Source: Micrasema longulum (lineage: Eukaryota > Arthropoda > Insecta > Trichoptera > Brachycentridae). From it: a stretch of DNA of 64,000 nucleotides. The position numbers and the translations under genes were made by a program. The notes beneath the pieces are model-generated. The model did no database searches, was not told the origin of the DNA, and was given only the letters and a program-made list of their open reading frames with translations. Positions 53,205-63,904 of this stretch are shown here, in pieces (positions within the stretch are counted from its first letter, which is position 1; every line of letters begins with the position of its first letter). The stretch covers positions 1 to 64,000 of the forward strand of contig JAGVSM010004279.1 of the NCBI GenBank assembly GCA_022494885.1, in the 5' to 3' direction.

Positions 53205-53645
53205 ATTAACATATTACAACAGAGATGAAGAACATTTAAGAGAAGGTTATATAGAAGTCCAGGCATCTACAGGGCTTATAGTGCGGTTAGACCTTTATGA
53301 TGATGGTCTTAATCTTTAGTTGCCAGTCCAAGACTGTGAAATATAAATAATGTCAACCATATCGGGAATCGAACCAGGGTCAGTATTGTAATGGGAAGTG
53401 AAGATTTATCTTGAATTTTTATCCACAAAATAAAATTGAGTTTTTTGGATGAAAAATAGATGATGAAAAATAAAAAATAGAATAGCCAATGACAAGTTAT
53501 AGCACTGTAGATGCCTAGACTTCTATATAACCTTCTCTTAAATGTTCTTTATCTCTATTGTAATATGTTAATATAAACAGCTCCCCAGGGAGTTGAATCC
53601 AGTCCTTGTCTACAAAAATTTGGACAAACACAAAATATTGTTGAT
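53205..53645. repeat. Family B foldback copy with SINE-1 fragment inside (composite, copy 1)
   Basis: The left end TTAACATATTACAACAGAGA, GAACATTTAAGAGAAGGTTA, GAAGTCCAGGCATCTACAG is mirrored at 53500-53574 (CTGTAGATGCCTAGACTTCT, TAACCTTCTCTTAAATGTTC, ATTGTAATATGTTAA). Both ends stop at TTAA. Inside, GCCAGTCCAAGACTGTGAAA and GTCAACCATATCGGGAATCG are a reverse SINE-1 piece. 53575-53645 continues with the family B outer block (GGGAGTTGAATCCAGTCCTT). Confidence 0.75.
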
Positions 53646-54690
53646 TTTTGTACATTTTTTCGGACCAGCTGGTTTAGTTGCTTTTATCTTGTCCACAAAA
53701 AAATAGATGTACTCATAATATTATTAAATATTTTTGTGACGCATTTTTAACTTTTTTCACAAAATAGTAAAAATATTTTCTCATGAGAGATAGTAATTGT
53801 GAAAGATAACAATTATTATTCCACCAAATGCGGACACGTGCCTAAAATGGGTAATGAGTAAAAGAGATAAACACATCTATTAAACTTTAAAATTCAAGTT
53901 TTAAACTTGAACTTATTTTCAAATTTAACTTTCGTTTCTTCCAGTTTTAGCTTATGGGGGTCAAATTGTTGCGAAAACAGGAGAACTGGATCACCAAATG
54001 AAACCTAATAAAAAAAAAACGGAAATCGAATGATTTAGCCATTTTAAAGCGATCTTTTTTTCAAATCACGCTTTTAAAAATGACAGGTCATAAGCTTTGT
54101 AAATGCCTACACTTCTATTTTCTACCAATTTTTTTCCAAATTAAGATTAAAATGTTCTAAACAAAAGACAAAGAAATATTTTATAAAAAAGAGTTTTACC
54201 TTAAAATTTTTAACTGTTTTTTTTATTTTTATGATTATTAAATGCATAATTTTACCAGGAATTTAAACTGAATACGACTTGTTTTGGAATTTTTAAGTCT
54301 CGAATCGTTTCTAAATAAATTTCGAATGAACAATACCGTTGAAGATGGAAATCCTAAGAGCCGATTGTAAAATAAATAAAACTTTGAGAGCTTTTTTCTT
54401 TCATTTTGTATGCAGTTCAAATTAATTTAGCATAAAGACGAACTTTGCAAAAAAGAACACAGCTGAAAAGCATTATTGAAAGTTTTTAAGTGCTTCCGGA
54501 GCAACGTTTTGTTGAAAATGACTTTTAAATTAAAAATTCACCTTCAAGGATTTTCATCGTCGTTGAAAGTTTTGTGTATTGAAAGTTGGCGAAAGATTTT
54601 CCAGAGGTAAAACTGCTGTTAGTCATTACGGTTTCTGACTCTTAATTATTGGCAAGCTATTAAAAAAAATAAAATACAAAAAACTTTGTC
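53646..54690. other. No recognised gene
   Basis: AT-rich, with a small family B scrap at about 54078-54120 (GACAGGTCATAAGCTTTGTA). Confidence 0.3.
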
Positions 54691-54797
54691 GGCCCGTGGT
54701 GGAATGGTCAGCGCGTTTGCCTACCATCGAATCGATCCCGATACCTCTTGCGTGGTGGGAAAACGCGCTGACTACTGCATAACGAGACCAGCCGATG
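54691..54797. repeat. Head-to-head pair of SINE-1 tRNA-like heads
   Basis: Plus-strand GGCCCGTGGTGGAATGGTCA, GCGCGTTTGCCTACCAT is joined at about 54730 to a reverse head (TCGATCCCGATACCTCTTGC, GTGGTGGGAAAACGCGCTGA, CTACTGCATAACGAGACC). The two heads can pair with each other over most of their length. Confidence 0.7.
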
Positions 54798-55605
54798 TTC
54801 AAATGTTTGCAGATAGGCTGTTTCCAAACATTTAAATGTACTATTTTGGACTACGAAACATTGTTTTTAAATGAAAAACGACACTTTAAATGAAGAGGTA
54901 TGTCTGTTTATGTCTTTCAATAGTCCGGTTTCTCCTAAACGAGTTTGCTGTGATACCCTAATAAAGATTAAGCTATCTACAGGAAATCCACAGGATAATC
55001 GGCTGTGGCTTTGTTAAGTATTGTTGCCTCATGCAACAGTTAAAAGGAAAACATGTACATAATTTTTTTCAAAATACAAAATTCAGTTTTTTTGCTGCTG
55101 ACAATAAGATACTTAAACTTACAGAATCTCACGATGATTGCCGTCTTTTTCAACAGGATATTAATTGTTTTCATGAATGGCGCGATATCAACTGTCTTTA
55201 AATAAACATTGAAAAATGTTAAATAATATCTTTTTCGCGACAAAAACAACCTATACAAAAATAAAATAAATAAGAACAACTTTGTTTTTAACTTTTTTTT
55301 TCTACCGACCGGTTCTTTATCATGTTAAACTAAACTAATGAATTCAATCATATTTTATTGATTCTTGTATAAATGTTTCTTCATGTAACTGTTTTTATTG
55401 GCTTAGGCCGCACGTATAATAAATAAATAAATAATACATTTTGCAGTAAATATGAACCTTGTACAGTAACCTTCTACAGTAGTATAGTAAGGATAAAAAA
55501 AAAACTCCCACCTAAAAAAAAAATTATCAGTCTTACGCTTCGAGAGCCAGTGTAGAAAGACATACTAAAGTATAGAACCACCTTCAGATACTAGTAGCAA
55601 AAAAT
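54798..55605. other. AT-rich with small repeat scraps
   Basis: About 55275-55325 is a truncated H6-type end (TTTGTTTTTAAC, CTACCGACCGGTTC). 55345-55435 is a LINE 3' end, plus strand (TGTTTCTTCATGTAACTGTT, TTGGCTTAGGCCG, AATAAATAAATAA). 55530-55590 is a reverse SINE-1 body piece (CTTACGCTTCGAGAGCCAGT). Confidence 0.5.
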
Positions 55606-55870
55606 GTGTTAATTAAGTACGTATTTATTAATAATGTATATGTAAGCGTATGTATGTGCATAAGTGTAAGCGTATGCGTATATGTTCATGTGTGTATGTA
55701 TGTGTATATATATATATGTATGTTCACGTGTGTATATGTATGTATGTATGAATGTGTATGTATGTATGTGTATGTAGGTATGTGTATGTATGTATGTGTA
55801 AGTATGTTTGTATATATATGGATGCGTGTGTGTGTATGTATATGTATGTATGTTGTATGTGTACATTTAG
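55606..55870. repeat. TATG/TGTATG microsatellite
   Basis: Interrupted tandem repeat of GTATG, TGTATG and TATATA over about 265 bases. The long open frames on both strands here are artefacts of the repeat. Confidence 0.9.
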
Positions 55871-56984
55871 ATACATTTTTATTTAATTTTTCATTGTTTT
55901 ATATTTACTTGCTATTTCTTCTTCTTCTTATCTTCCTTCCATATTTTCCCATACCATTTCCTTTCACCCCTAGCGAACTGAATGTTTTGTTTTTTCATAT
56001 TTTTGTTCCTATATGAAACCCATAATTGGTCGTGTTATTTGCTGTCATTCTTCACGTATTATTAATAACTATGACTGTGTTGGTTTCAAAAAAAAAAAAA
56101 AGCCAATTTCGAAGTATAATTCACGAGTAAGATTTTTATTTTAACCGTGAAGTAACGAGTGGTTGTCACACACGTCAAACAATACAAAAAAATTAAATTA
56201 ATATCAAGAATAAATCATTATATGTCAATTTTAGTTTTTTTGGCGGGCTCGTAGTTTTTTCTGTATTGCGTGTATTATGTGAATTCCCAGATCACAACCA
56301 GTATACTGCATGCATATAAATGTACAATATGCTCGTAGATTCCATCGTCATTGATCGTCATTGAATCTTAAAAATAAAAATGAACCAAACCATTTAGGGA
56401 AGTAATATTTCCTCATAAAACGAACAAGTTCATGATATTTCCTGCAATTTATAATGCTAGCTAGTGCTTGTGTTTTTGAAGGTAAATAGGATATGTGCTC
56501 CAGTGAACTTTGTATGTGACAGAATCGCCAATTCCCGAACCAAAACAAAGTCGTAAAGTATGATTTATTTCTCAAATTTATTGAACTTCACAGAGTTCAG
56601 TTTTTCTTTAGGATCAATCATATTGTTAAGTTTACTTGACAGAGTTTCACAGAATTATTTTTATCTCTTTTGGTAAACTAGTTTATTTTCAAAGATTTGA
56701 ACAAGAAAATATCGAAAAATATTTTTGAATAAAATAAAGTTAGGATTTCATCCCCAGAAAACTATCAATATTCAGTCGTTGTCTACACACATTTCAGCAT
56801 ACTAAAAATATTGCGTATTTTAAAGAAAAGAAAAAAAGAATCTAATCCACAGTTGATACTTGTATGAAGGTAGTAATAATTTAGTCCATTGAATTCCACC
56901 AATATAATTAAAAATAATAGCTGTTTTATTTCACAAAAATCAATAGAAGGAAATTGAAACTGAAAAAAATTAACAAATTGAACA
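55871..56984. other. No recognised feature
   Basis: AT-rich, includes poly-A at about 56088-56100. No supported gene. Confidence 0.3.
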
Positions 56985-57135
56985 TCTTAAATACTTAGGA
57001 CTAACAATAGACAGACAATTGAAATACACAAATCATATCAATAATTTAATTAGTAAAGGGCGACATTATCGAGTCTTTTTTCTTAATCAAAATCTTTGCT
57101 CGAAAAACGTGGAAATTCTAATGTATGAAGCCTAC
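56985..57135 (+). pseudogene. LINE reverse transcriptase fragment
   Basis: The frame reads EHLKYLGLTIDRQLKYTNHI, NNLISKGRHYRVFF, then CSKNVEILMYEAYAKT. The KYLGLTLDRRLTFxxHI pattern and LYxAYIKP end are typical of Jockey-like LINEs. Cut off by the H6-type repeat at 57140. Confidence 0.7.
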
Positions 57136-57139
57136 GCAA

Positions 57140-57245
57140 AAACTGAAAAAAAAATAAAACTTTGTTTTTAACCACTATTTTTTTTATTTTTTACTTTTCT
57201 TCCACCGATCGGATAAATGGTTAAAAACAAAGTTGTTTTATTTTT
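57140..57245. repeat. Short palindromic H6-type repeat
   Basis: AAAACTTTGTTTTTAACCAC at the left and GGTTAAAAACAAAGTTGTTT at the right are inverted, with CCACCGATCGGA between. It lacks the hammerhead-like core and is probably a collapsed copy. Confidence 0.6.
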
Positions 57246-57814
57246 TTTATTTTTATAAAATAAATTGTTTTTAATATTGCTGACTCCCCTTCGTGCTGCT
57301 GCGGATATCCTAACATATGTACTGTACTGTACTGTATGTTTCTTTCCTCTATGATTACCGAACGGAGCTTCTTGCTACTATCCGTGGCCCTGTTATAGGT
57401 CTTGTCGGATATACAGATCTGGTGACTTCCAGAATGCTTTTCTCGTTTGACAACGAGTAAATTTTCCGTGTATGTGGGCACCGCCAAGGAGACTTATGTC
57501 CTCAGATGCGGTGTGCGGTATGTGATGGGCAAGCTGTTACATTTATTTATTTGTTATAATTATTTAGAACTTTATATATAGGTACGTATGAGTATAAATA
57601 TTAGGGCGGGCATATTATTTTAAGGCAATTTCTTCCTGACTACCCGAGCCGTTCAGTTTGAGAATATTACAAGTACATGAACATATGCAGAGTTTTATAA
57701 TTTTATACAAAGTTTGAAACATTAATACTATGAAGAGTGGAGAGGGGATGGAGAAGAAACAAGAAGGATGAAGAAACAACTCGAAAATTTAGATAGTGAC
57801 ATTTCAATCTTGAT
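57246..57814. other. No recognised gene
   Basis: A minus-strand frame at 57487-57221 (PTYTENLLVVKREKHSGSHQ, ICISDKTYNRATD) has protein-like composition but no recognised domain. It could be a piece of an unnamed transposon. Confidence 0.25.
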
Positions 57815-58060
57815 TTAAAAGTAAATAAAGTAGGGGATCTCTAATATTAGTGGGTAGATAATTCCACAATCGAGCAGCTACTACTGTGAAAGAGGAGGCA
57901 AACAAATTAGAGCAGTGAATGGGTATTAAAAGGGTTTCCTCATTACAAAAAAGAAATAGTCCATGTTATGATGGAGGTTGGAAGGTTGGAAGAACTCTCT
58001 CAGATAAACAGTTAAAATGGGATTATTCAAAATATTGTAAAAAAGTGATGATGAAAACGT
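57815..58060 (-). pseudogene. LINE ORF2 C-terminal fragment (relative of 21230-21575)
   Basis: TTAGTGGGTAGATAATTCCA, CAATCGAGCAGCTACTACTG, GAAAGAGGAGGCAAA, AATAGTCCATGTTATGATGG and TCTCAGATAAACAG align with 21270-21440 on the plus strand. Diverged and frameless. Confidence 0.6.
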
Positions 58061-58224
58061 AAACTTTTATGGTGTCACGGCGCGGCTGGGTGAAAAATAC
58101 AATTTATTAATGTATTTTTATCAATTCACTGGTTATATTAAAAAAACATGTTCTTCATTAGATTAGACTATTAATAAATTGTTTTTTTAACTGAAATACG
58201 AAAAAAAAGGTTTTTAGTAGCGAT

Positions 58225-58625
58225 ACTCATTGAGGAACATCAGCCCTACGGGAAATTGGATATAATCAATGTTTTCTTGCGCGCGGTAAAAAATAGAGCA
58301 TTAAATTGTAATTCAAAGTTTCCGGAAAATTAACGAAAAAAATAATTATTTTAATAAAAACGAACTACTTTAAACGACGTCACTGATTCATATGAATCAA
58401 ACAATGAAAAGAGAGTTATGGAAGATTTCCAGTTTGCATGCCGACAATGGATCGACGGGCTGAACTGATCGAGAATAAGCGAAGGGGAACCTCTGACATC
58501 ACACGCGGGGTTATTAAAAATTATAGAGCTGATAATACGATATAAAAAATTTCAAAAAAAAATATTGGCTTAGTTTAATAGTCTATTAACAAATAATAAA
58601 AAAACCACCAAACTTCCTCACTGGC
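58225..58625 (+). repeat. Dispersed repeat family A, long copy
   Basis: ACATCAGCCCTACGGGAAAT, TTTCTTGCGCGCGGTAAAAA, GAGCATTAAATTGTAAT, ACGAACTACTTTAAACGACG, ATGAATCAAACAATGAAAAG, GAAGATTTCCAGTTTGCATG, GACATCACACGCGGGG, GCTGATAATACGATAT and TTTAATAGTCTATTAACAAA in order. Confidence 0.75.
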
Positions 58626-59610
58626 GTAGCTGTAAGTATAATGTGCAAAACCTTCCGAAACTGTCTGAAATCAGTTAAGGCACATAGCAGACAGCCTTAC
58701 TTCTGCCGGTCCCAATTAATTAGTAGAAACAGCGTCCGAATACCTGGGAAATGGGAAACTACGTTTTTACTCCGACAAGCGCTTTGGCTTGATTAAGCCT
58801 CCGGGCGCTTTTAATAGGGTTGTACAAAAGTGTATAATAAAAATATATATTGAATTAACTAGTCCAAAAGTGAATAAAAAGTATTTTTTCAGGCGTTTCA
58901 ATTAAGTCATTAACAGATGCATGGAAGAATTGACGTACTATGGCTGTTTCAGTACCATGTTAAACAAAAATCCATTTTTAATTTATTTTTATTGACTTAA
59001 AGCTTTTACTTTCCAAAAAAGAGACTAGCTCTTGTGCTTGAGAGTGACTTACACTTTTTTATTTATTTAGTAATTTAAATTTGTATAATTTCAAATATAT
59101 AAGACGAAAAAAAATAAACGGAATAAAAAGAAAAACAGAAAATAATAATACAGTAATACTTATTAAAAATAAAAAGCGGTTTTTGCTAGGGTTCAAAAAA
59201 ATTTTTTAAATTTACAAACAGTTGACAATGATATAATAACATAAATAAGATACAGTTTAAAGACAGACCAGCGAAGTTTCTAAATCATACATATTCAATT
59301 GTGATACAACGGGTCTTTGTATAAGAGTAAGTGTAGAGGTGTGTTTGTATGTATTTGTGTAGGAGTAAATGTTCAGGTGTGAGCATCATTCCCTTAACGT
59401 TGCTATATTGCTTTAGTTCATCATTTTATGCGTATATATATGTTCTGCTTAAAGGTCATACTGCACATCAGCGTCGCTTTACTTCAGCGGCGATGCGTGA
59501 CAAAATTTTGTATGGAATACCGCGCAGTGTAGCGCAACTGTGCTGCGGTTTGTTTTATCCAAAACAGCGAAAATAATATTTCATGTTGCCGCAGCGCACA
59601 GTGCCACTAT
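58626..59610. other. No recognised gene; GC-rich hairpin-prone patch at its end
   Basis: 59455-59610 has pieces that can pair with one another (AGCGCAACTGTGCTGCGG, GCCGCAGCGCACAGTGCC, ACTGCACATCAGCGTCGC) and looks like an eroded foldback element. The remainder is AT-rich. Confidence 0.35.
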
Positions 59611-59990
59611 AGTGCGGTTAGACCTTAATGATGATAGTCTCAAGCTTTAGTTGCCAGTCCAAGACTGTGAAATGTAAATAATGTCAACCATATCGGGAAT
59701 CGAACCAGGGTCAGTATTGTAATGGGAAGTGAAGATTTATCTTGAATTTTTATCCACAAAATAAAATTGAGTTTTTTAGATGAAAAATAGATGATAAAAA
59801 AAAAATAGAATAGCCAATGACAAGTTATAGCACTGTAGATGCCTAGACTTCTATATTACCTTCTCTAAAATGTTCTTCATCTCTGTTGTAATATGTTAAC
59901 AATGACAGGCCGTTAATCCAGTAAATGTCTAGACTTTCATATTCCATCCTCAGTAATGTGGTTTATCTCTGTTGTAATGTAATAATAATC
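59611..59990. repeat. Composite repeat (copy 2) plus a further family B end
   Basis: 59611-59901 is nearly the same as 53279-53574, including the internal SINE-1 piece and the right inverted end. The left family B end is missing here. From 59905 another reverse family B end follows (CAGGCCGTTAATCCAGTAAA, CTCTGTTGTAATGT). Confidence 0.8.
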
Positions 59991-60358
59991 GAGATATTTT
60001 TCATACGCACTGATCACTTTAGATCATGAGCTATTTTAAAATTGACAACCCTGATTTTTGGCACAGAAAATGACTAACTTTACTTCAGTGGAACGCTTTT
60101 GCAGACTGACATTTAGCCATTTTTTTGTTGCGGAGGAATAATAAGAACTGACAGGAGCTAAATAAAATTTGCCCGTTCTACGAAACAGCCACATTACATG
60201 GGAAAATCTAATATGGCAGATAATAAAAGCATTTTCTTTTTAAAAATGATGAATGTTTTATGACGCAACAATACTGTTTCAAGAAATTATGAACGGTCTT
60301 TTTATACTTAATGTCATTGAATATTTGTATATATCCACTTATCGACTTTTCTATGTCT

Positions 60359-60392
60359 ACCGGTTTCGAGACGTACAAGTCTCTTTGTCAGG
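60359..60392 (-). ncRNA. Hammerhead-like core in second H1 copy
   Basis: The minus strand reads CTGACAA, A, GAGAC, TTGTAC, GTCTC, GAAAC, CGGT. Stem II keeps 5 bp even though the loop side has changed from GGTA to TTGTA. CTGACGA is changed to CTGACAA, which hits the conserved G. Confidence 0.35.
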
Positions 60393-60462
60393 ACACCAAT
60401 TAAACCAACATACAAAACCCACTAAATGAAAGTGTATACACCATCACCATAGTTGTTGCACA

Positions 60463-60660
60463 ATTTAAAAAAAAAATAGAAAAAAAAATATTTACGTTCT
60501 TATGATCTAACCAAATATTTGATTTCGAAGGCCATTTTCAACAAGTTGTAAATTGCTCACTATTAGAAACTGGGAATCAAGTTGAGGTAGAATGGGATTC
60601 GAACCACGGACCTTCGGTCCGCGAGTCCGAGACATGAGCCACGGGATCACAACCCGATTC
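60463..60660 (-). mobile_element. SINE-2 copy, full length
   Basis: The minus strand has head CGGGTTGTGATCCCGTGGCT, CATGTCTCGGACTCGCGGAC, GGTTCGAATCCCATTC (good B box), then CTAATAGTGAGCAATTTACA, CAACTTGTTGAAAATGGCC and AAATATTTGGTTAGATCATA, ending in AT-rich tail. Inserted in H1. Confidence 0.85.
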
Positions 60661-60663
60661 ATA

Positions 60664-60880
60664 TGGCGGCCTTCATGGTGTAGCGGTCAAGACGCTTGAC
60701 TCACACACGGAAGGTTCCGGGTTCGATTCCCGGTGAGAACACAAAAATTAAATGTGATTTTCCCCAAAGTCCTGTGATGAGTTAGGATGATTATATCTAT
60801 AAAACTTTTACAGTCAATATAACCATATTTACTACATATAACAAAAACATCATTAAAAATACATGGCAAATCAAATATAT
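60664..60880 (+). mobile_element. tRNA-Val-like SINE (SINE-4)
   Basis: GCGGCCTTCATGGTGTAGCG, GTCAAGACGCTTGACTCACA and GGTTCCGGGTTCGATTCCCG have intact A and B boxes and a CAC (Val) anticodon position, but the anticodon stem does not pair properly. The body GAACACAAAAATTAAATGTG, CCTGTGATGAGTTAGGATGA and a poly-A tail (about 60880-60897) mark it as a SINE. Decayed relatives lie near 108 and 27840. Confidence 0.75.
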
Positions 60881-61141
60881 AAAAAAAAAAAAAAAATTAA
60901 AAATAAAACCAGTTCAAATATTTAAAAAAATAATATATATTTATATAAAACCAACATGACATGCATTTTAATAGGTAACCCTTAATGCACTGATTAGGTT
61001 ATGAAAATGATTTGGGTTTTGGGAGAAATAGTTAAAAAGAGAGGGAGGGGATAAATGTGTATAGTGGGTTTTGCAAGCTGGTTTAATTGGTAGACACAGA
61101 AAATACAGTAAGTAGCTATATACAAATATTTAATAACATTT

Positions 61142-61709
61142 AGTAAAATATTTGACCACAAAGTTAATGTTTTAATTATTCATAAATATTTTTTATAACT
61201 TAGCGTATTTACGCACTACGAACAGAAATTCAGATACCTCGTTGCCTTAATTAATTCTGTATCTTTTTTTACTCTCAAAATTTCGTAGAGGTTTGATTTC
61301 AATTAAAAAACACACATTTTCAATAAAAAATGTGTACACCTGCGTATGTGGTAGTGTTTTTTATTGAAAATAGTTTCAGACGCCTTAAATAGTTTATTAC
61401 AACGTCACGAAATAGCTGTAAATTACTCTGCTGTTATGTGATTTACGGCATTTGCCTTTTTAGATCCAAGCCTCATAATTTATAATTTTATGTTGCCGAA
61501 TTTATCTATGATAGTGTTCTAAGCTCAAATGACGAGAAGATTGTCATGAAATATTATTGTATTTTTACTACAGTAGTTTATATAGGTAGTTTCAGCAGTT
61601 GAAAGAACAAAGCTGATGAAGCTCGTTTAGAAGTTTAACAACAAACGTGTAACGGACGGTTTTGGTTTGCGCTGTCTATTCTTAATACGAGTACCTACGG
61701 CCCGTTGTA
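61142..61709. other. No recognised feature
   Basis: AT-rich. 61310-61380 contains TTTTCAATAAAAAATGTGTA and TTTTTTATTGAAAATAG, a short inverted pair. Confidence 0.3.
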
Positions 61710-62321
61710 CACGGCATATCCAGAAACTAAGAGTACTTAATTTTGTATTTTATAAAATATAAATATTTAAAAAAAATTCCAGTACATTGTTTTATGTACA
61801 TTATTTATTTTTCCACGTAGTCGCCTTCTCGTTCTATGCGGGTTGTAAGTCGTGGCACAAGCTTTTTGATGCCCTCCTGATAGAACTCTCTCGACATCTC
61901 CTTCGTCCACTTCAAGACCTCTTGCGTCACCTCCTCATCGGTTAGATTTTTTTAACCATCCATGTGAGTCCTCAGGAAGGGGAAAAGATGAAAATCTGAA
62001 GGCGCTAAGTCTGAGCTGAGTATGCAGGATGGTTCAAAATGTCCCAACTGAACGAATCCAAACCGTGCATAATTTTAGTCTGAGTTTTTCCTTCCGCGAG
62101 AAAGAACCTTATGACAGCGAGCACCTCGCACTTGGCGGGATTCTTATTGACATCTATCGCAGAAACGAACACTACAAGGCAAGTGTTAGTACTAACGAAG
62201 GTCATCGGTGCTTGTTGTGTTCAGGAGACCCCCCACCACCAATCATGTGTTGCCAATTTTTGAAAAAAAAAACCCATAGCACGAAAACCAAACAGTACTC
62301 TTACTTTCTGGATATGCCTCG
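61710..62321 (-). mobile_element. Mariner-type transposon, internal deletion derivative
   Basis: Inverted ends CACGGCATATCCAGAAACTA / TTTCTGGATATGCCTCG are bounded by TA at 61708-61709 and 62322-62323. On the minus strand the frame 62205-62005 joins an N-terminal DNA-binding segment (NPAKCEVLAVIRFFLAEGKT) directly to a late segment (WDILNHPAYSAQT, equal to HPPYSPDLAP). It is followed, shifted, by LTDEEVTQEVLKWTKEMSRE and FYQEGIKKLVPRLTTRIERE, GDYVEK and stop at 61805. About half the transposase, with the catalytic centre, is deleted. Confidence 0.88.
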
Positions 62322-62559
62322 TATTACTGTAATCTGTAGCTAACCTCGTTGTTAATAATCATAGAATGGTTTATCTTTGTATGGCGTGTTATTACTCTAA
62401 GATAATAATAAATTATTATATAAACATTTTGAGCACCGGCCGAATACACATAAAATTTACCTGGTGCCTGGCCCATTTTTGTGAAATTTCATGCTTTGTA
62501 AAGGGTTTCTTAAATTTGTCATAATTATGAAAATACTCGGTTAAATCAATTTTTAGTTT

Positions 62560-62832
62560 TAATATTTATTTGAAACAATTTAATAAGTCATTTTTGTATG
62601 ATAGTTTTGCCAACATTGGCCTTTATGAAGATCCACATTGCAATGTTCGCACATATACCTACAGCGTCTCACTCCTTTTTTGTGTGCTTTGTATCCCGGA
62701 ACCGTGCAAACACATGATTATAATAACTACGCGTTGTGTCCCGGTCCTAATAAAAGTCATTAGATGTCAATTAAATGCACTTTTTTAAACAGCTAGTAAA
62801 TTACGTGTTTACACGGCTCCGGGATACAAAGT
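62560..62832. mobile_element. Foldback element H4 with shared upstream flank (copy 2)
   Basis: The upstream flank (ATTTATTTGAAACAATTTAA, GTATGATAGTTTTGCCAACA, CCACATTGCAATGTTCGCAC) and inverted ends CTTTGTATCCCGGAACCGTG / CACGGCTCCGGGATACAAAG match 28640-28975. The inner GTGTTTTCACG pair of copy 1 is deleted here. Confidence 0.75.
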
Positions 62833-63904
62833 GTTAAAATGTCTAAATTATTTATTATTTTCTCGTTTACGTGGTAACGATTTGTATCCATGTTTTGTGA
62901 AGTTAAAAACTATGACATAATATGATCTTAAGGTAAAAATATAAATTTTTGATTTGTGTTACTAGAAGTAGAAATGACAATGTTTAATTCATTTATTTTT
63001 CGTATATGAAAGGACTACTTTCCTCAACTATCTGTTGTACTGGGTACCTACTTTTCTATTGCCTTTGAAAATTTATTCAGGATAGTTACAGGTGCGCGTC
63101 GGTATCAACTTTCCTACATAAAGAGATATTTCTACACAAGGTAACGTAATATGACATCTAGCAATTTTATAATGAATTATTTATTTGATATCAACATATT
63201 TGAGATTTTATTTATTGGTGTTAGATGTGGGAGATGATAAGATTATTAAATCGTATAAATTTTCTTTGAACATTTTCGATTCAAAGGTAGTCTATATAAT
63301 TTTACACGTATTTTGTACATGTTGTACATATACTCGAAGAAATTAAAAAAAAAATTCTAATTGTCAAATGCCATAATAAAATAGATTAAGCATTTAAAAT
63401 ACTTAATAAAATACTAATGTTAGAATACATTATACTTTTATTTTTTTAAATATCTACAATAGTGCATAATGTGACACGTTTTTGGATGCTTTTCTTATAA
63501 TTACCACCCATTTAATTCTTTTTCTTAATATAGTGTTATGATTGATCGAGGAACAGAATTTCATTATTTCTGAGAAGGCACATTAGAGTAATATTAGGCA
63601 CACAAGAGTATGTTTGTGTTTTTTATAATGATTTACGAAAATATTTAATTTCGAAATAAGTTCGAATAAAGAATTTTCAACGAATAAATAAATTGCCGAA
63701 ACTAGTCGGTGGTGATAGTAAATAATTTTATTTATTCCTTTAAAATATAACAATGAACTGCAAAGTTAGTGCTACAAACATCCAAAATAGAAAGAAACAG
63801 TGTTTGAGAATTTGCGTATTTATTTACATTACCCTTTTCAAAACATTTTATGGTACATAAATCAAAACTGGCAAATGTACAATATCGTATTAACTTTAAA
63901 ATTT
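62833..63904. other. AT-rich; H-type scrap near 63680
   Basis: AATTGCCGAAACTAGTCGGT near 63691 resembles the GAAAC-CTAGTCG half of the hammerhead-like motif; the other half is missing. No gene is seen. Confidence 0.35.

Larger units (their letters stand above)
60310..61141. mobile_element. Foldback element H1, second copy, split by two SINEs
   Basis: The left part (60310-60462) and right part (60947-61141) align with 5652-5910. The break falls after GTTGTTGCACAA and resumes at TATAAAACCAACATGACATG, precisely where the intact copy is continuous. The right part carries extra sequence. Inverted ends are AATGTCATTGAATATTTGTA / TACAAATATTTAATAACATT. Confidence 0.85.

Noticed and set aside
55606..56016. 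Open frames of 136 and 85 codons on the two strands
   Set aside because: They are translations of a TATG-type microsatellite (Tyr, Val, Cys, Met or Thr, Tyr, His, Ile only).
60664..60738. tRNA-Val gene
   Set aside because: Good A and B boxes but the anticodon stem has mismatches and the unit has a SINE body and poly-A tail.
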